From contig CAZFBR010000079.1 in the NCBI GenBank assembly GCA_964517215.1, forward strand, positions 1 through 13,768: a stretch of DNA of 13,768 bases, written 5' to 3'. Position numbers and translations under genes: made by a program. This DNA is from CAZFBR01 sp035353495 [NCBI: uncultured bacterium] (lineage in GTDB: Bacteria; DAOPZR01). The notes beneath the pieces were generated by a model that saw only the letters and a list, made by a program, of their open reading frames with translations, did not search any database and was not told the origin of the DNA. Positions within the stretch are counted from its first letter, which is position 1. Each line of letters starts with the position of its first letter. Of this stretch, positions 1 to 6,455 are shown in pieces.

Positions 1-83
1 CCTGCCTTGGTAACGATCACGGCTGACTCGTATATAAATCCCTTGATTGGATGCAAACGGCGTAGTATACTTGTAATGCGCAT
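1..83 (-). CDS. ISL3-family transposase, N-terminal fragment (partial)
   Basis: The minus-strand ATG at 83-81 opens a frame that runs off the window after 27 codons. It begins MRITSILRRLHPIKGF and continues IYESAVIVTKA. The pattern of an initial hydrophobic/basic helix followed by KGF(I/V)Y resembles the N-termini of ISL3 transposases, just ahead of their zinc-ribbon region; this is recognition from memory. A perfect GGGAGG ribosome binding site lies 5 nt upstream of the ATG on the minus strand, which supports the start. The gene is cut by the window edge, so whether it is intact or active cannot be judged. Confidence 0.55.
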   Translation of the reverse strand, partial: MRITSILRRLHPIKGFIYESAVIVTKA

Positions 84-115
84 CGACGCCTCCCTGGTTG
101 GTTTCGGACAAAACC

Positions 116-124
116 ATTATACCA
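116..124 (-). promoter_or_regulatory. Extended -10 promoter of the IS transposase
   Basis: Read on the minus strand, TGGTATAAT contains a perfect TATAAT hexamer (complement of 116-121) preceded by the extended -10 TG (complement of 123-124). It lies about 33 nt upstream of the transposase ATG. The hexamer 17 bp further upstream, AAGACG, is a poor -35 match, which is common for extended -10 promoters. Confidence 0.5.
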
Positions 125-149
125 GTTTGTCGTCGGTGCGTCTTTATCC

Positions 150-175
150 TAACCCACACATTTGGGCATAGAGCC
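150..175 (-). repeat. Putative terminal inverted repeat of the ISL3-like element
   Basis: On the minus strand the outer end reads GGCTCTATGCCCAAATG, followed by TGTGGGTTA. The starting GGCTCT agrees with typical ISL3 ends. The inner part contains a short inverted repeat (CCCA...TGGG, 153-166), a plausible transposase binding site. The partner repeat at the far end of the element is not in the window, so this is inferred from position and resemblance only. If the element ends at 175, the 8 bp at 176-183 would be one copy of the target duplication. Confidence 0.4.
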
Positions 176-408
176 GAAAATATTCGCAATCCCCATCCCG
201 GAAATGTATATAGATCCAACAATAGTTAGAACGCAAAGCGGCACAATCGCATTTGGCAGGGATATTTGCTGAAAGAGGCCGCCCCGCGGCCCGGTTCTCC
301 GGAAACAGCCCGGTACTTTTCTCCGGTCTAAACCGGGACGTTACAGCATACAATGCCGGAAGCGGAAATAATGCCGGGACGGCGGCGGTGTCCGGCTGCG
401 CAAAACGG
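176..408. other. Non-coding region upstream of the ParA-like gene
   Basis: No convincing gene is visible between the IS end and the promoter at 409. The first 70 bases are AT-rich, then the composition rises to that of the neighbouring genes. The region carries a small CCGGT/ACCGG hairpin with a 4-nt loop near 333-346 but no T-tract, so I do not call it a terminator. The reading frame of the downstream ATPase is open through this stretch from a TTG at 253. The peptide it would encode has low complexity and no recognisable domain, and the promoter lies downstream of most of it. Confidence 0.5.
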
Positions 409-437
409 TTGACGCTGTACGGCTGCGGTGGTATGCT
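409..437 (+). promoter_or_regulatory. Sigma-70-like promoter of the ParA/ECF-HAMP operon
   Basis: TTGACG (409-414) and TATGCT (432-437) are separated by exactly 17 bp, and TG at 429-430 adds an extended -10. Transcription would start near 444, leaving about 55 nt of leader before the GTG at 499. The promoter excludes the far upstream TTG and the ATG overlapping the -10 box as starts for the main transcript. Confidence 0.6.
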
Positions 438-461
438 TTTCGGGCAGACGCAGACGGCATT

Positions 462-479
462 GCAGGCGGGTCGGCCTGC
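462..479 (+). promoter_or_regulatory. Leader hairpin before the ParA-like gene
   Basis: GCAGGC (462-467) and GCCTGC (474-479) can form a perfect 6-bp stem with a 6-nt loop, inside the predicted leader. It ends 4 nt before the CGGAG Shine-Dalgarno sequence at 484-488. The placement would allow an effect on translation initiation. No run of T follows, so it is not a terminator. A regulatory role is inference. Confidence 0.35.
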
Positions 480-498
480 TGATCGGAGCAGTGGCAGC

Positions 499-1254
499 GT
501 GACGAGGATCATTTCTGTCCATTCATTCCGCGGCGGCACCGGCAAATCCAACCTGAGCGCCAATCTGGCGGCATTGTATGCGCTGGCGGGCAAGCGGGTT
601 GGCGTGGTGGATACCGATATCCAGTCACCCGGCATTCATATCCTGTTCGGTTTGCAGGAAACCGCTACTGCCCACGCGCTCAACGATTACCTGTGGGGCG
701 TTTGCAGCATCGGGCAATGCGCCCGGGATGTGACCGCCGCGCTGGGCCAAGCAACCGGCGGGAGCATCCACCTGGTCCCGTCGAGCGTCAACGCCGCGGA
801 TATCGCGCGCATGCTTAAAAGCGGATACGATATCAACCTGCTCGGCGACGGCTTCCACCGGTTGGGCGAGGAATTGCGGCTCGACCTGCTGATCATCGAT
901 ACGCATCCCGGCCTCAACGAGGAGACGCTGCTCTCCATCGCCCTGTCGCAGGCGCTGCTGGTGGTGATGCGCCCCGACCATCAGGACTATCAGGGAACCG
1001 GGCTCACCGTCGAGGTGGCGCGTGAGCTGGAAGTGCCGAACCTGCAGATCGTGGTCAACAAGACGCCGGCGGTCTTTGACCACGAGCAGATCCGGCGGAC
1101 GGTGACCGAGACCTATCACTGCCCGGTTGCGGCGATCCTGCCGCATGCGGATGAAATGATGACCCTGGCCAGCCAGGGGCTGTTTGCGGTCCGCTATCCC
1201 CACCATCCGATCACCGCCGCCCTGCAGCAGGTGGCGGGGCTTTTATCCGCCTGA
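499..1254 (+). CDS. ParA/MinD-family ATPase, FRGGTGKS subtype
   Basis: A 251-residue cytoplasmic SIMIBI-class ATPase of the ParA/MinD type. The deviant Walker A, FRGGTGKSN, is at residues 10-18. An aspartate-rich VVDTDIQSPG switch follows at 36-45, and Walker B LLIIDTHPG at 130-138. The usual signature lysine before GG is replaced by arginine (R11), a conservative change also found, as I recall, in an uncharacterised subfamily that starts 'ISVHSFRGGTGKSN'. The GTG at 499 is chosen because CGGAG lies 10 nt upstream, the protein then begins directly before the first beta strand, and the promoter at 409-437 sits just ahead of it. An upstream TTG at 253 would add 82 residues without any domain. 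The stop overlaps the next ATG (TGATG), implying translational coupling to a membrane protein, so a membrane-linked switch role is more likely than plasmid or chromosome partition. No ParB or parS is seen. Confidence 0.9.
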   Translation: MTRIISVHSFRGGTGKSNLSANLAALYALAGKRVGVVDTDIQSPGIHILFGLQETATAHALNDYLWGVCSIGQCARDVTAALGQATGGSIHLVPSSVNAADIARMLKSGYDINLLGDGFHRLGEELRLDLLIIDTHPGLNEETLLSIALSQALLVVMRPDHQDYQGTGLTVEVARELEVPNLQIVVNKTPAVFDHEQIRRTVTETYHCPVAAILPHADEMMTLASQGLFAVRYPHHPITAALQQVAGLLSA

Positions 1255-2297
1255 TGCTGACCCGCCGCGCCGCCGTGCTGTGGACGCTGGCGGCGGGTGC
1301 GGCGTACGGCGCGGCCAACTACATTTCCGGCATCTTCCACCTGCCCGGCTGTTCGTTTGCCGAACTGCGCCCGCAGGTCGCGCTCCCCATGCTCATGGGC
1401 CTGCTGCTGGGGCCGTGGTCGGGGTTTGCCGCCGGCTGCCTCGGCGACATGCTCGGGTATACCATCGGCGGCCAAGGCCCGTTCTTCGCCCTGCATTGGA
1501 GCATCGGCAACGGCGTCATGGGTCTCATCCCCGCCCTGGTTTGGCGCGGCCACGAGCGCTGCCTGAAGGCGGTGGGCGATTTTTCGCGCCTGCTGATTTT
1601 CCTGCTGGCGGCGGCGACCCTGCCGTACATCGCCACCAGCCTGATCGAGTATGCGCGGGGCAACTACACGCTGACCGGGGCGCTGTTCGAGCTGCTGCTC
1701 CCGATCGTGATCACCGACACGCTGTGGGCGTTTCTGATCGTGCCCTGGCTGCTGCAGCGGGCGCGGCGGCTGCAGGTGACCATCGCCATGCGCACCATCC
1801 TCACCGTGCATTACCTGCTGCTGCTGACGGTCGTGGTGACCTGGCTGAGCCAGGCGGTGATGATGCTGCAGGACGAGCTGCCGATCGCCGTGCTCTACGA
1901 GCTGGGCGGCATCATCCTCGTCGTGCTCTGTGCCGGACTGGGCGTGGCGGCGCATTACGCGCGGCTGATCAGCGACCCGGTCATGCAGCTCACCGCGCTG
2001 GCCCGGCGGGTGGGCGACGGCGACTACGCCGCCGCCGCGACGCTGGCCGACCTCGGCGCGCGGCCGGACGAGCTCGGCACGCTGGCGCGGGTCTTCGGGC
2101 GCATGGTGAAAGCAGTGGCGGCGCGCGAGCAGACCCTGCGGCAGCAGGTGCAGGCGCTGAGCATCCGCATCGACCGGCAGCAGCAGCGCGAGGAACTGAC
2201 GCGGATCACGGAGACGGACTATTTCCGTTCCCTGAAACAGAAAGCCGGGACGCTGCGCCAGGCGCAGGCGCGCCCGTCAACGGACCAGACGCCATGA
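1254..2297 (+). CDS. Membrane protein: ECF S-component-like domain + HAMP + coiled coil
   Basis: A 347-residue inner-membrane protein. Residues 1-170 hold several hydrophobic helices with small-residue patterns (e.g. GLLLGPWSGFAAGCLGDMLGY, about 49-69) typical of substrate-binding S components of ECF vitamin/metal transporters. Two further helices (about 185-205 and 212-235) lead into a HAMP-like linker (about 237-290, with the DPV...L...GDGD...DELG pattern). A charged coiled coil follows (about 285-340), ending in ITETDYFRSLKQKAGTLR. There is no catalytic output domain, so the coiled coil itself, or a partner such as the ATPase encoded just upstream, is the likely output. No ECF ATPases or T component are nearby, which argues against ordinary transport and for ligand sensing (inference). 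The ATG at 1254 overlaps the upstream stop, and the 3' end overlaps the next gene by 4 nt. Confidence 0.75.
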   Translation: MLTRRAAVLWTLAAGAAYGAANYISGIFHLPGCSFAELRPQVALPMLMGLLLGPWSGFAAGCLGDMLGYTIGGQGPFFALHWSIGNGVMGLIPALVWRGHERCLKAVGDFSRLLIFLLAAATLPYIATSLIEYARGNYTLTGALFELLLPIVITDTLWAFLIVPWLLQRARRLQVTIAMRTILTVHYLLLLTVVVTWLSQAVMMLQDELPIAVLYELGGIILVVLCAGLGVAAHYARLISDPVMQLTALARRVGDGDYAAAATLADLGARPDELGTLARVFGRMVKAVAAREQTLRQQVQALSIRIDRQQQREELTRITETDYFRSLKQKAGTLRQAQARPSTDQTP

Positions 2298-4843
2298 CCA
2301 CGCTCCCGCCCCGCCCGCGCAAGAAGATCGGCGCCATTCTCGACAAGCTGGCCAGCGCGGAGCGTTTTGCCCGCCCGGCGGAGCGCGTGCCGGGCGAGCA
2401 GCGGATCTGCGGGGTGCCGCTGCTGGCGCAGAGCGACGGCTCGTATTTTCTCGATGCCGGCGGCATCAGGATCTTCAGCGGCATGGCGGCGTTCATCGGC
2501 TTTCTCGCCCGGCAGGCGGCGGAGAGCTGCCACAGCGCGCCGGCGGATGTGCTGCTGACCGCGGCGGTCGACGCGGCGGCGACCCCGGAGCTGGCGGCGC
2601 TGGGCATCCGCCAGGTGGCGGTGGTGCTGCGGGCGCCGGTGGCGCGCGCGGTGGCGGCGCGCACGGACCTGCTGGCGCAGGGCCTGCATGCGGTCTTCGC
2701 GGCCCTGCAGTCGCCGGCGCACGGCGGTCGGATGTTCCCCGACGCGTTTGCCGGCGCTGCGGCGGAGGACGAAGAGCCGCCGGCGCTGCTGCTGCCGCTG
2801 GCGGCCGAGCCGGACCCGGCCGCCGCGTATTTTCTCTTTGTCGAATATGACCGCGCCGCGCGCTTCCTGCGCTGCACCGTCGAGGACAGTCGCGCCTCGC
2901 GCCTGCAGCTCAAGCGGCTGCCGCATCAGGTGCTGCCGCCGCCGGCGGCCGGGGCGGTGCACAGCGACCTGCCGGCGCTGGCGGCGGCGGTGTATGCGGC
3001 GCTGCGGCGCGAATACCAGAACCATGCCTCGGCGCTGGTGCTGGTGCCGGAACAGCAGGCGGAGCTGTTCGGGCTGTTGGCCGGTGCCGGGTTGCCCGCG
3101 CTGCAGCGCGTCGCGCTGCACTGGACGGCGGCGTGGAGCGCGCGCCAGCTGCGCGGCGGCGGCCAGGAGGCGGCGCTGCAGCTGCTGGCGCGGCTGCTGG
3201 CGGTCCTGCGCGACGGCACGGCGGCGCAGCTGCTGCAGGCGCGCGCCATGCTGGTGCTGGCGGACGCCGATGAGCGCGTTTATCTTGATGTCTCGCGCCA
3301 CGGCACGGCGCTCAACTGCAGCATCGGCGCGCGGCGGCGCGCACCGGACATGGCCGGGCACCTGCAGCGGCTGCCGGCGCTGGCGCACGCCGCGGCGGCG
3401 GTGCCGCCGGCGCTGCTCGGCCGCCAGCGGGTGGTGCTGATCCATCACCTGACGACCGAGACCCTGGGTTTCATGCAGGCGCTGGCGCAGGCGGGCTGCG
3501 CGGCGCTGACGACGCTCTTCATCCGTTATCGCGGCAGCGTGCCGGAGGCGTACCTCGACGACCTGCATTCGCTGCCGGAGACGCGGTTCCGCTGCCATGC
3601 CCTGCAGGAGGTGACGCATTACCGCGGCGTGCAGAACGCGTTCGTGCTTGCCCGCAACCTGTCGAACACGACCGGACTGGCGCCGCTGGAGCAGGTGCTG
3701 GCCCGGGAGGAGCATGACTATTTCTCGGCCATGCGCCAGGCGGCGTTGCATTTGTTTTTTTGCGAGGCGATCCAGGCCCGGGGCGAGGGGCGGCAGGTGC
3801 TGCTCATCGAAGACGGCGGCTATGTGGCGCCGGAGCTCAACCGGCTCTGCCGCGCCGGCGCGACGCTGGGCGAGGCGCTGCGGGGGGCGGCGGTCGCGTT
3901 GCCGGTCGGCCAGCCCGCGACCGAGCCGCTGGCGGCGTGGCTGGTGCCGCTGCTGACGGCGACCTTCGAACATACGCGCAACGGCATGCAGTATTTGGAG
4001 GCGGAGGCGGCGCAGGGCCCGCTGCATATTCCGGCGTTGACCATTGCCGTCTCGAAGTTCAAGAGCGTCCACGAGGGCGAGGCCTGCGCGCAGTCCATTC
4101 TCGGCGCGATCGAGGCGATTTGCGCCGGGCTGGGACGGACGCTGCTCTACCGGCAGGTGCTGCTGCTCGGTTCGCGCGGCGTGCTTGGGATGTTCCTGCG
4201 CGAGGGGCTGCGCGCCCGCCTGCGGCATGGCGGGCTGTACGGAATCGACCTGGCGGCAACCGCGCCGGCCGGCGACGGCATCGCCGAGGCGGCCGCGCTG
4301 GCGGAAGTGCCGGACACGGTGCGGCGCACGCTTGACCTGTTCATCGGCGTGACCGGCATCTCGCTGCTGACGGGCGACTGGCTGACGGCGCTGGTCCTTG
4401 AGGGGGAACAGCAGGAGCTGTTCTTCGCCAGCGGCTCGACGAAAACGGCGGAGTTCACCGACATGCTGCGCTGGCTGCGTGAGCTGCAGCAACCCGGCAC
4501 GATGCTGCGCGGGATACCGGTCTACCTGACCTGGCGTTCGCTGCGCGATCCTCAGACCGGCCTGCTGCTCGGGCATGCGGCCCGGCTGCAGTTCCCGGAA
4601 GATGCCGACATCCCCGGCACCCGGCCGGAGGCGCGCTGGAAGGACCTGTTCATGCTTGGCGATGCGATGCCGGTCAATTTCGTTTATTACGGGGTGCCGG
4701 GCGAAGTGATCGACGGCGTGTTCGCCGAACTCTTTGCCCTGGTGACGGGCGCGGCGGCGCGGCTGGCGGCGGGCGAGGCCTATCCGCCCCGCCTGTATGC
4801 GCTGGACCGTGAGGTTGACCGTGATGCGCGGATTATCAGCTGA
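2294..4843 (+). CDS. Large protein with a degenerate S-adenosylhomocysteine hydrolase-like C-terminal half
   Basis: An 849-residue soluble protein starting at an ATGA overlap with the HAMP protein. The same frame is open back to 1184 but that part is only a shadow of the upstream gene. Residues 1-370 are rich in Ala and Leu and not recognised. From about 380 the order of segments resembles adenosylhomocysteinase: VVLIHHLTTETLGF (380-), VLLIEDGGYVAP (about 502-513), EHTRNGMQY (559-), the SKFK segment (587-590) and a Rossmann-like VLLLGSRGVLG (622-632). In human SAHH the matching segment is K186-S-K-F-D190. Here the aligned positions are V586 and K590, and the dinucleotide loop is altered, so the enzyme is probably inactive. 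A role as nucleotide- or SAH-binding regulator is inference. It lies in the same coupled cluster as the ParA-like ATPase. Confidence 0.6.
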   Translation: MTTLPPRPRKKIGAILDKLASAERFARPAERVPGEQRICGVPLLAQSDGSYFLDAGGIRIFSGMAAFIGFLARQAAESCHSAPADVLLTAAVDAAATPELAALGIRQVAVVLRAPVARAVAARTDLLAQGLHAVFAALQSPAHGGRMFPDAFAGAAAEDEEPPALLLPLAAEPDPAAAYFLFVEYDRAARFLRCTVEDSRASRLQLKRLPHQVLPPPAAGAVHSDLPALAAAVYAALRREYQNHASALVLVPEQQAELFGLLAGAGLPALQRVALHWTAAWSARQLRGGGQEAALQLLARLLAVLRDGTAAQLLQARAMLVLADADERVYLDVSRHGTALNCSIGARRRAPDMAGHLQRLPALAHAAAAVPPALLGRQRVVLIHHLTTETLGFMQALAQAGCAALTTLFIRYRGSVPEAYLDDLHSLPETRFRCHALQEVTHYRGVQNAFVLARNLSNTTGLAPLEQVLAREEHDYFSAMRQAALHLFFCEAIQARGEGRQVLLIEDGGYVAPELNRLCRAGATLGEALRGAAVALPVGQPATEPLAAWLVPLLTATFEHTRNGMQYLEAEAAQGPLHIPALTIAVSKFKSVHEGEACAQSILGAIEAICAGLGRTLLYRQVLLLGSRGVLGMFLREGLRARLRHGGLYGIDLAATAPAGDGIAEAAALAEVPDTVRRTLDLFIGVTGISLLTGDWLTALVLEGEQQELFFASGSTKTAEFTDMLRWLRELQQPGTMLRGIPVYLTWRSLRDPQTGLLLGHAARLQFPEDADIPGTRPEARWKDLFMLGDAMPVNFVYYGVPGEVIDGVFAELFALVTGAAARLAAGEAYPPRLYALDREVDRDARIIS

Positions 4844-4871
4844 CAATCAGCGACGGGAGCGGAGGACGGGA

Positions 4872-5483
4872 ATGCGGAACATGCTGCTGGTGATGGCGAT
4901 GCTGGCGCTCGGCGGCTGCGCGGCGGTGGCGCCGGCCGCGTGCCCGGACGGCGGTCCGGAAGCGGTGATCCGCGCGCTGCAGCTGATGCCGATGCCGGAC
5001 GACGCCTGTCCGGGCTACTGGCGGCCAACCTACGCCGCGGCGGCGACGGTGACGACACCGGCGGGGCCGCGCGCGGCGAGCTCGCTGATCTATTATCTCA
5101 TGACCGACGCGGCACCGGTCGATCCGTGGCATCGGCTGCAGTCCGACGAGGTCCTGCTGTATCATGCCGGCGTGCCGCTGACCCAGCTGCTGCTCCACCC
5201 CGACGGGACCTGGGCGGAAGTGACCCTGGGCCCGGATCTGGCGGCAGGACAGGTGCCGCAGCAGGTGATTCCGGCGGGCACCTGGATGGGGTTCGTCAAG
5301 AACGGCGCGCCGGGGAGCTGGGGGCTGTACAGCGTGCTGGTCTCGCCGGGGTTCGACCTTGCCGATCAGGAACTGGCGCGCACGCCGGCGCAGCTGGCAG
5401 GGTTGCGGGCACAGTATCCGGCGGCGGTCGCGCGCGCCACAGAACTGGGGTTGTTCCCGGCTGGCGGTTTCACTGCAGAGTGA
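4872..5483 (+). CDS. Lipoprotein with a DUF985/cupin_5-type domain
   Basis: A 203-residue predicted lipoprotein. The signal peptide MRNMLLVMAMLALGGC ends in an LGGC lipobox with the lipidated Cys at residue 16. The rest follows the DUF985 (cupin_5) pattern: an SLIYYLMT strand, then WHRLQSDEVLLYHAG, LTQLLLHPDGTW, TLG.DL..GQ.PQQVIPAGTW, and a C-terminal VSPGFD segment. The His of HRL, the Glu of SDE and the Gln in the PQ motif are the usual metal or ligand positions of this fold. Most DUF985 proteins known to me are cytoplasmic, so a lipidated one is unusual. The ATG at 4872 has GGAGG 6 nt upstream; in-frame upstream ATGs (4797, 4824) would hide the signal peptide and overlap the preceding gene. 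The 28-nt gap suggests it belongs to the same operon as the SAHH-like gene. Confidence 0.7.
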   Translation: MRNMLLVMAMLALGGCAAVAPAACPDGGPEAVIRALQLMPMPDDACPGYWRPTYAAAATVTTPAGPRAASSLIYYLMTDAAPVDPWHRLQSDEVLLYHAGVPLTQLLLHPDGTWAEVTLGPDLAAGQVPQQVIPAGTWMGFVKNGAPGSWGLYSVLVSPGFDLADQELARTPAQLAGLRAQYPAAVARATELGLFPAGGFTAE

Positions 5484-5502
5484 CGGGCTGACTGCAATGT
5501 GA
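5472..5502 (+). repeat. 12-bp imperfect direct repeat ahead of the ZIP gene
   Basis: ACTGCAGAGTGA (5472-5483) and ACTGCAATGTGA (5491-5502) agree at 10 of 12 positions with a 19-nt period, roughly two helical turns. The first copy covers the stop codon of the lipoprotein gene; the second is in the 56-nt gap before the transporter. They could be tandem binding sites for a regulator, but I recognise no Fur or Zur consensus. Confidence 0.25.
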
Positions 5503-5539
5503 TAGCAGGGCCGGATGATTATGTCGGGATGAGGAGCGC

Positions 5540-6358
5540 ATGGGACTGAACGAGTACTTCACGGCGTTGCACCCGGTGCTGCAGGCGCTGCTGGCCACGT
5601 TGTTTACCTGGCTGGTGACGGCATTGGGTGCGGCAATGATCTTTCTGCAACGGCGGCCGAGCCAGCATCTGCTGGACGGCATGCTGGGCTTCGCGGCGGG
5701 GGTGATGATCGCAGCGAGTTTCTGGTCGCTGCTGGCGCCGGCAATCGCGATGGCGGAGGCGCAGGGCCAGCCCGGCTGGCTCCCCGCGCTGGTCGGCTTT
5801 CTGTGCGGCGGCTTGTTCCTGTGGGGGATCGACAAACTCCTGCCGCACCTGCATGCCGGTTTTCCCCTCGAGGAAGCGGAAGGGATCAAGACCACCTGGC
5901 AGCGCAGTGTGCTGCTGGTGCTGGCCATCACCCTGCACAATATTCCCGAGGGACTGGCGGTCGGGGTGGCATTCGGGGCGGTGGCGGCGGGTTCACCGGC
6001 CGCCTCACTGGCGGGTGCCATCGCCCTGGCGCTGGGGATCGGCCTGCAGAATTTTCCCGAGGGGCTGGCGGTCTCCATGCCGCTGATGCGGGACGGGATG
6101 CCGCGTCGCAAGGCGTTCATGTGCGGCCAGCTGTCGGGCATGGTCGAGCCGGTGGCGGGGGTGATCGGAGCGGCGGCGGTGCTGTACGCGGCGCCGCTCC
6201 TGCCGTACGCGCTGGCATTTGCCGCCGGGGCGATGATCTTCGTGGTGGTTGAAGAACTGATCCCCGAGGCGCAGCGCGGCGGCAATACCGACTTTGCCAC
6301 CATGGGGACGATGTTTGGTTTTGCGGCGATGATGTTTCTCGACGTGGCGCTGGGATGA
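5540..6358 (+). CDS. ZIP-family divalent metal transporter (GufA/ZupT type)
   Basis: A 272-residue inner-membrane transporter expected to import Zn2+ or related divalent metals. It has about eight hydrophobic segments and a short His/acid-containing loop ([13 protein letters not shown], about 102-114). The two metal-site helices of ZIP proteins are intact: HNIPEG at 133-138 and QNFPEG at 170-175. [12 protein letters not shown] at about 197-208 and [10 protein letters not shown] at about 236-245 complete the GufA-type pattern. Length is normal for this bacterial subfamily. GAGGAG lies about 5 nt upstream of the ATG. It is 56 nt downstream of the lipoprotein gene and may be transcribed with it or separately; a direct repeat at 5472-5502 could be a control site. 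Metal specificity cannot be told from sequence. Confidence 0.9.
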   Translation: MGLNEYFTALHPVLQALLATLFTWLVTALGAAMIFLQRRPSQHLLDGMLGFAAGVMIAASFWSLLAPAIAMAEAQGQPGWLPALVGFLCGGLFLWGIDKLLPHLHAGFPLEEAEGIKTTWQRSVLLVLAITLHNIPEGLAVGVAFGAVAAGSPAASLAGAIALALGIGLQNFPEGLAVSMPLMRDGMPRRKAFMCGQLSGMVEPVAGVIGAAAVLYAAPLLPYALAFAAGAMIFVVVEELIPEAQRGGNTDFATMGTMFGFAAMMFLDVALG

Positions 6359-6455
6359 TGGCGGCAATGCGCGGCATTCGCAGCAGCTGTCTGGGCCGGG
6401 GACGGTACGGTGCGCCGGCCGGCAGCGCGGGTGATCCTGCGCCGGGGGACACGGC

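Larger units (their letters stand above)
1..175 (-). mobile_element. Left end of an ISL3-like insertion sequence (truncated by window edge)
   Basis: The first 175 bases are AT-richer than the rest of the window and carry, on the minus strand, everything expected at the transposase-proximal end of an insertion sequence. In order from position 175 inward these are a GGCTCT-starting terminal sequence, an extended -10 promoter, a GGGAGG ribosome binding site and the start of a transposase-like reading frame. A GGCTCT outer end and a transposase starting with an 'IL...KGFxY' pattern are what I know of ISL3-family elements. The other end and any target duplication lie outside the window, so the family and the exact boundary at 175 are inferences. 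Confidence 0.55.

Noticed and set aside
253-498. N-terminal extension of the ParA-like frame from a TTG codon
   Set aside because: The peptide has no domain, the promoter at 409-437 lies inside it, and the GTG at 499 has a ribosome binding site and places the P-loop at the usual distance from the start.
1184-2293. Open frame upstream of the SAHH-like gene start
   Set aside because: It overlaps the ECF/HAMP gene completely, is Arg/Ala/Gly-rich shadow sequence, and the ATG at 2294 is in an ATGA overlap.
2219-4846. 875-codon open frame on the minus strand opposite the SAHH-like gene
   Set aside because: Its product is a Gln/Arg-rich low-complexity string typical of antisense frames in GC-rich genes, while the plus frame shows family motifs and operon structure.
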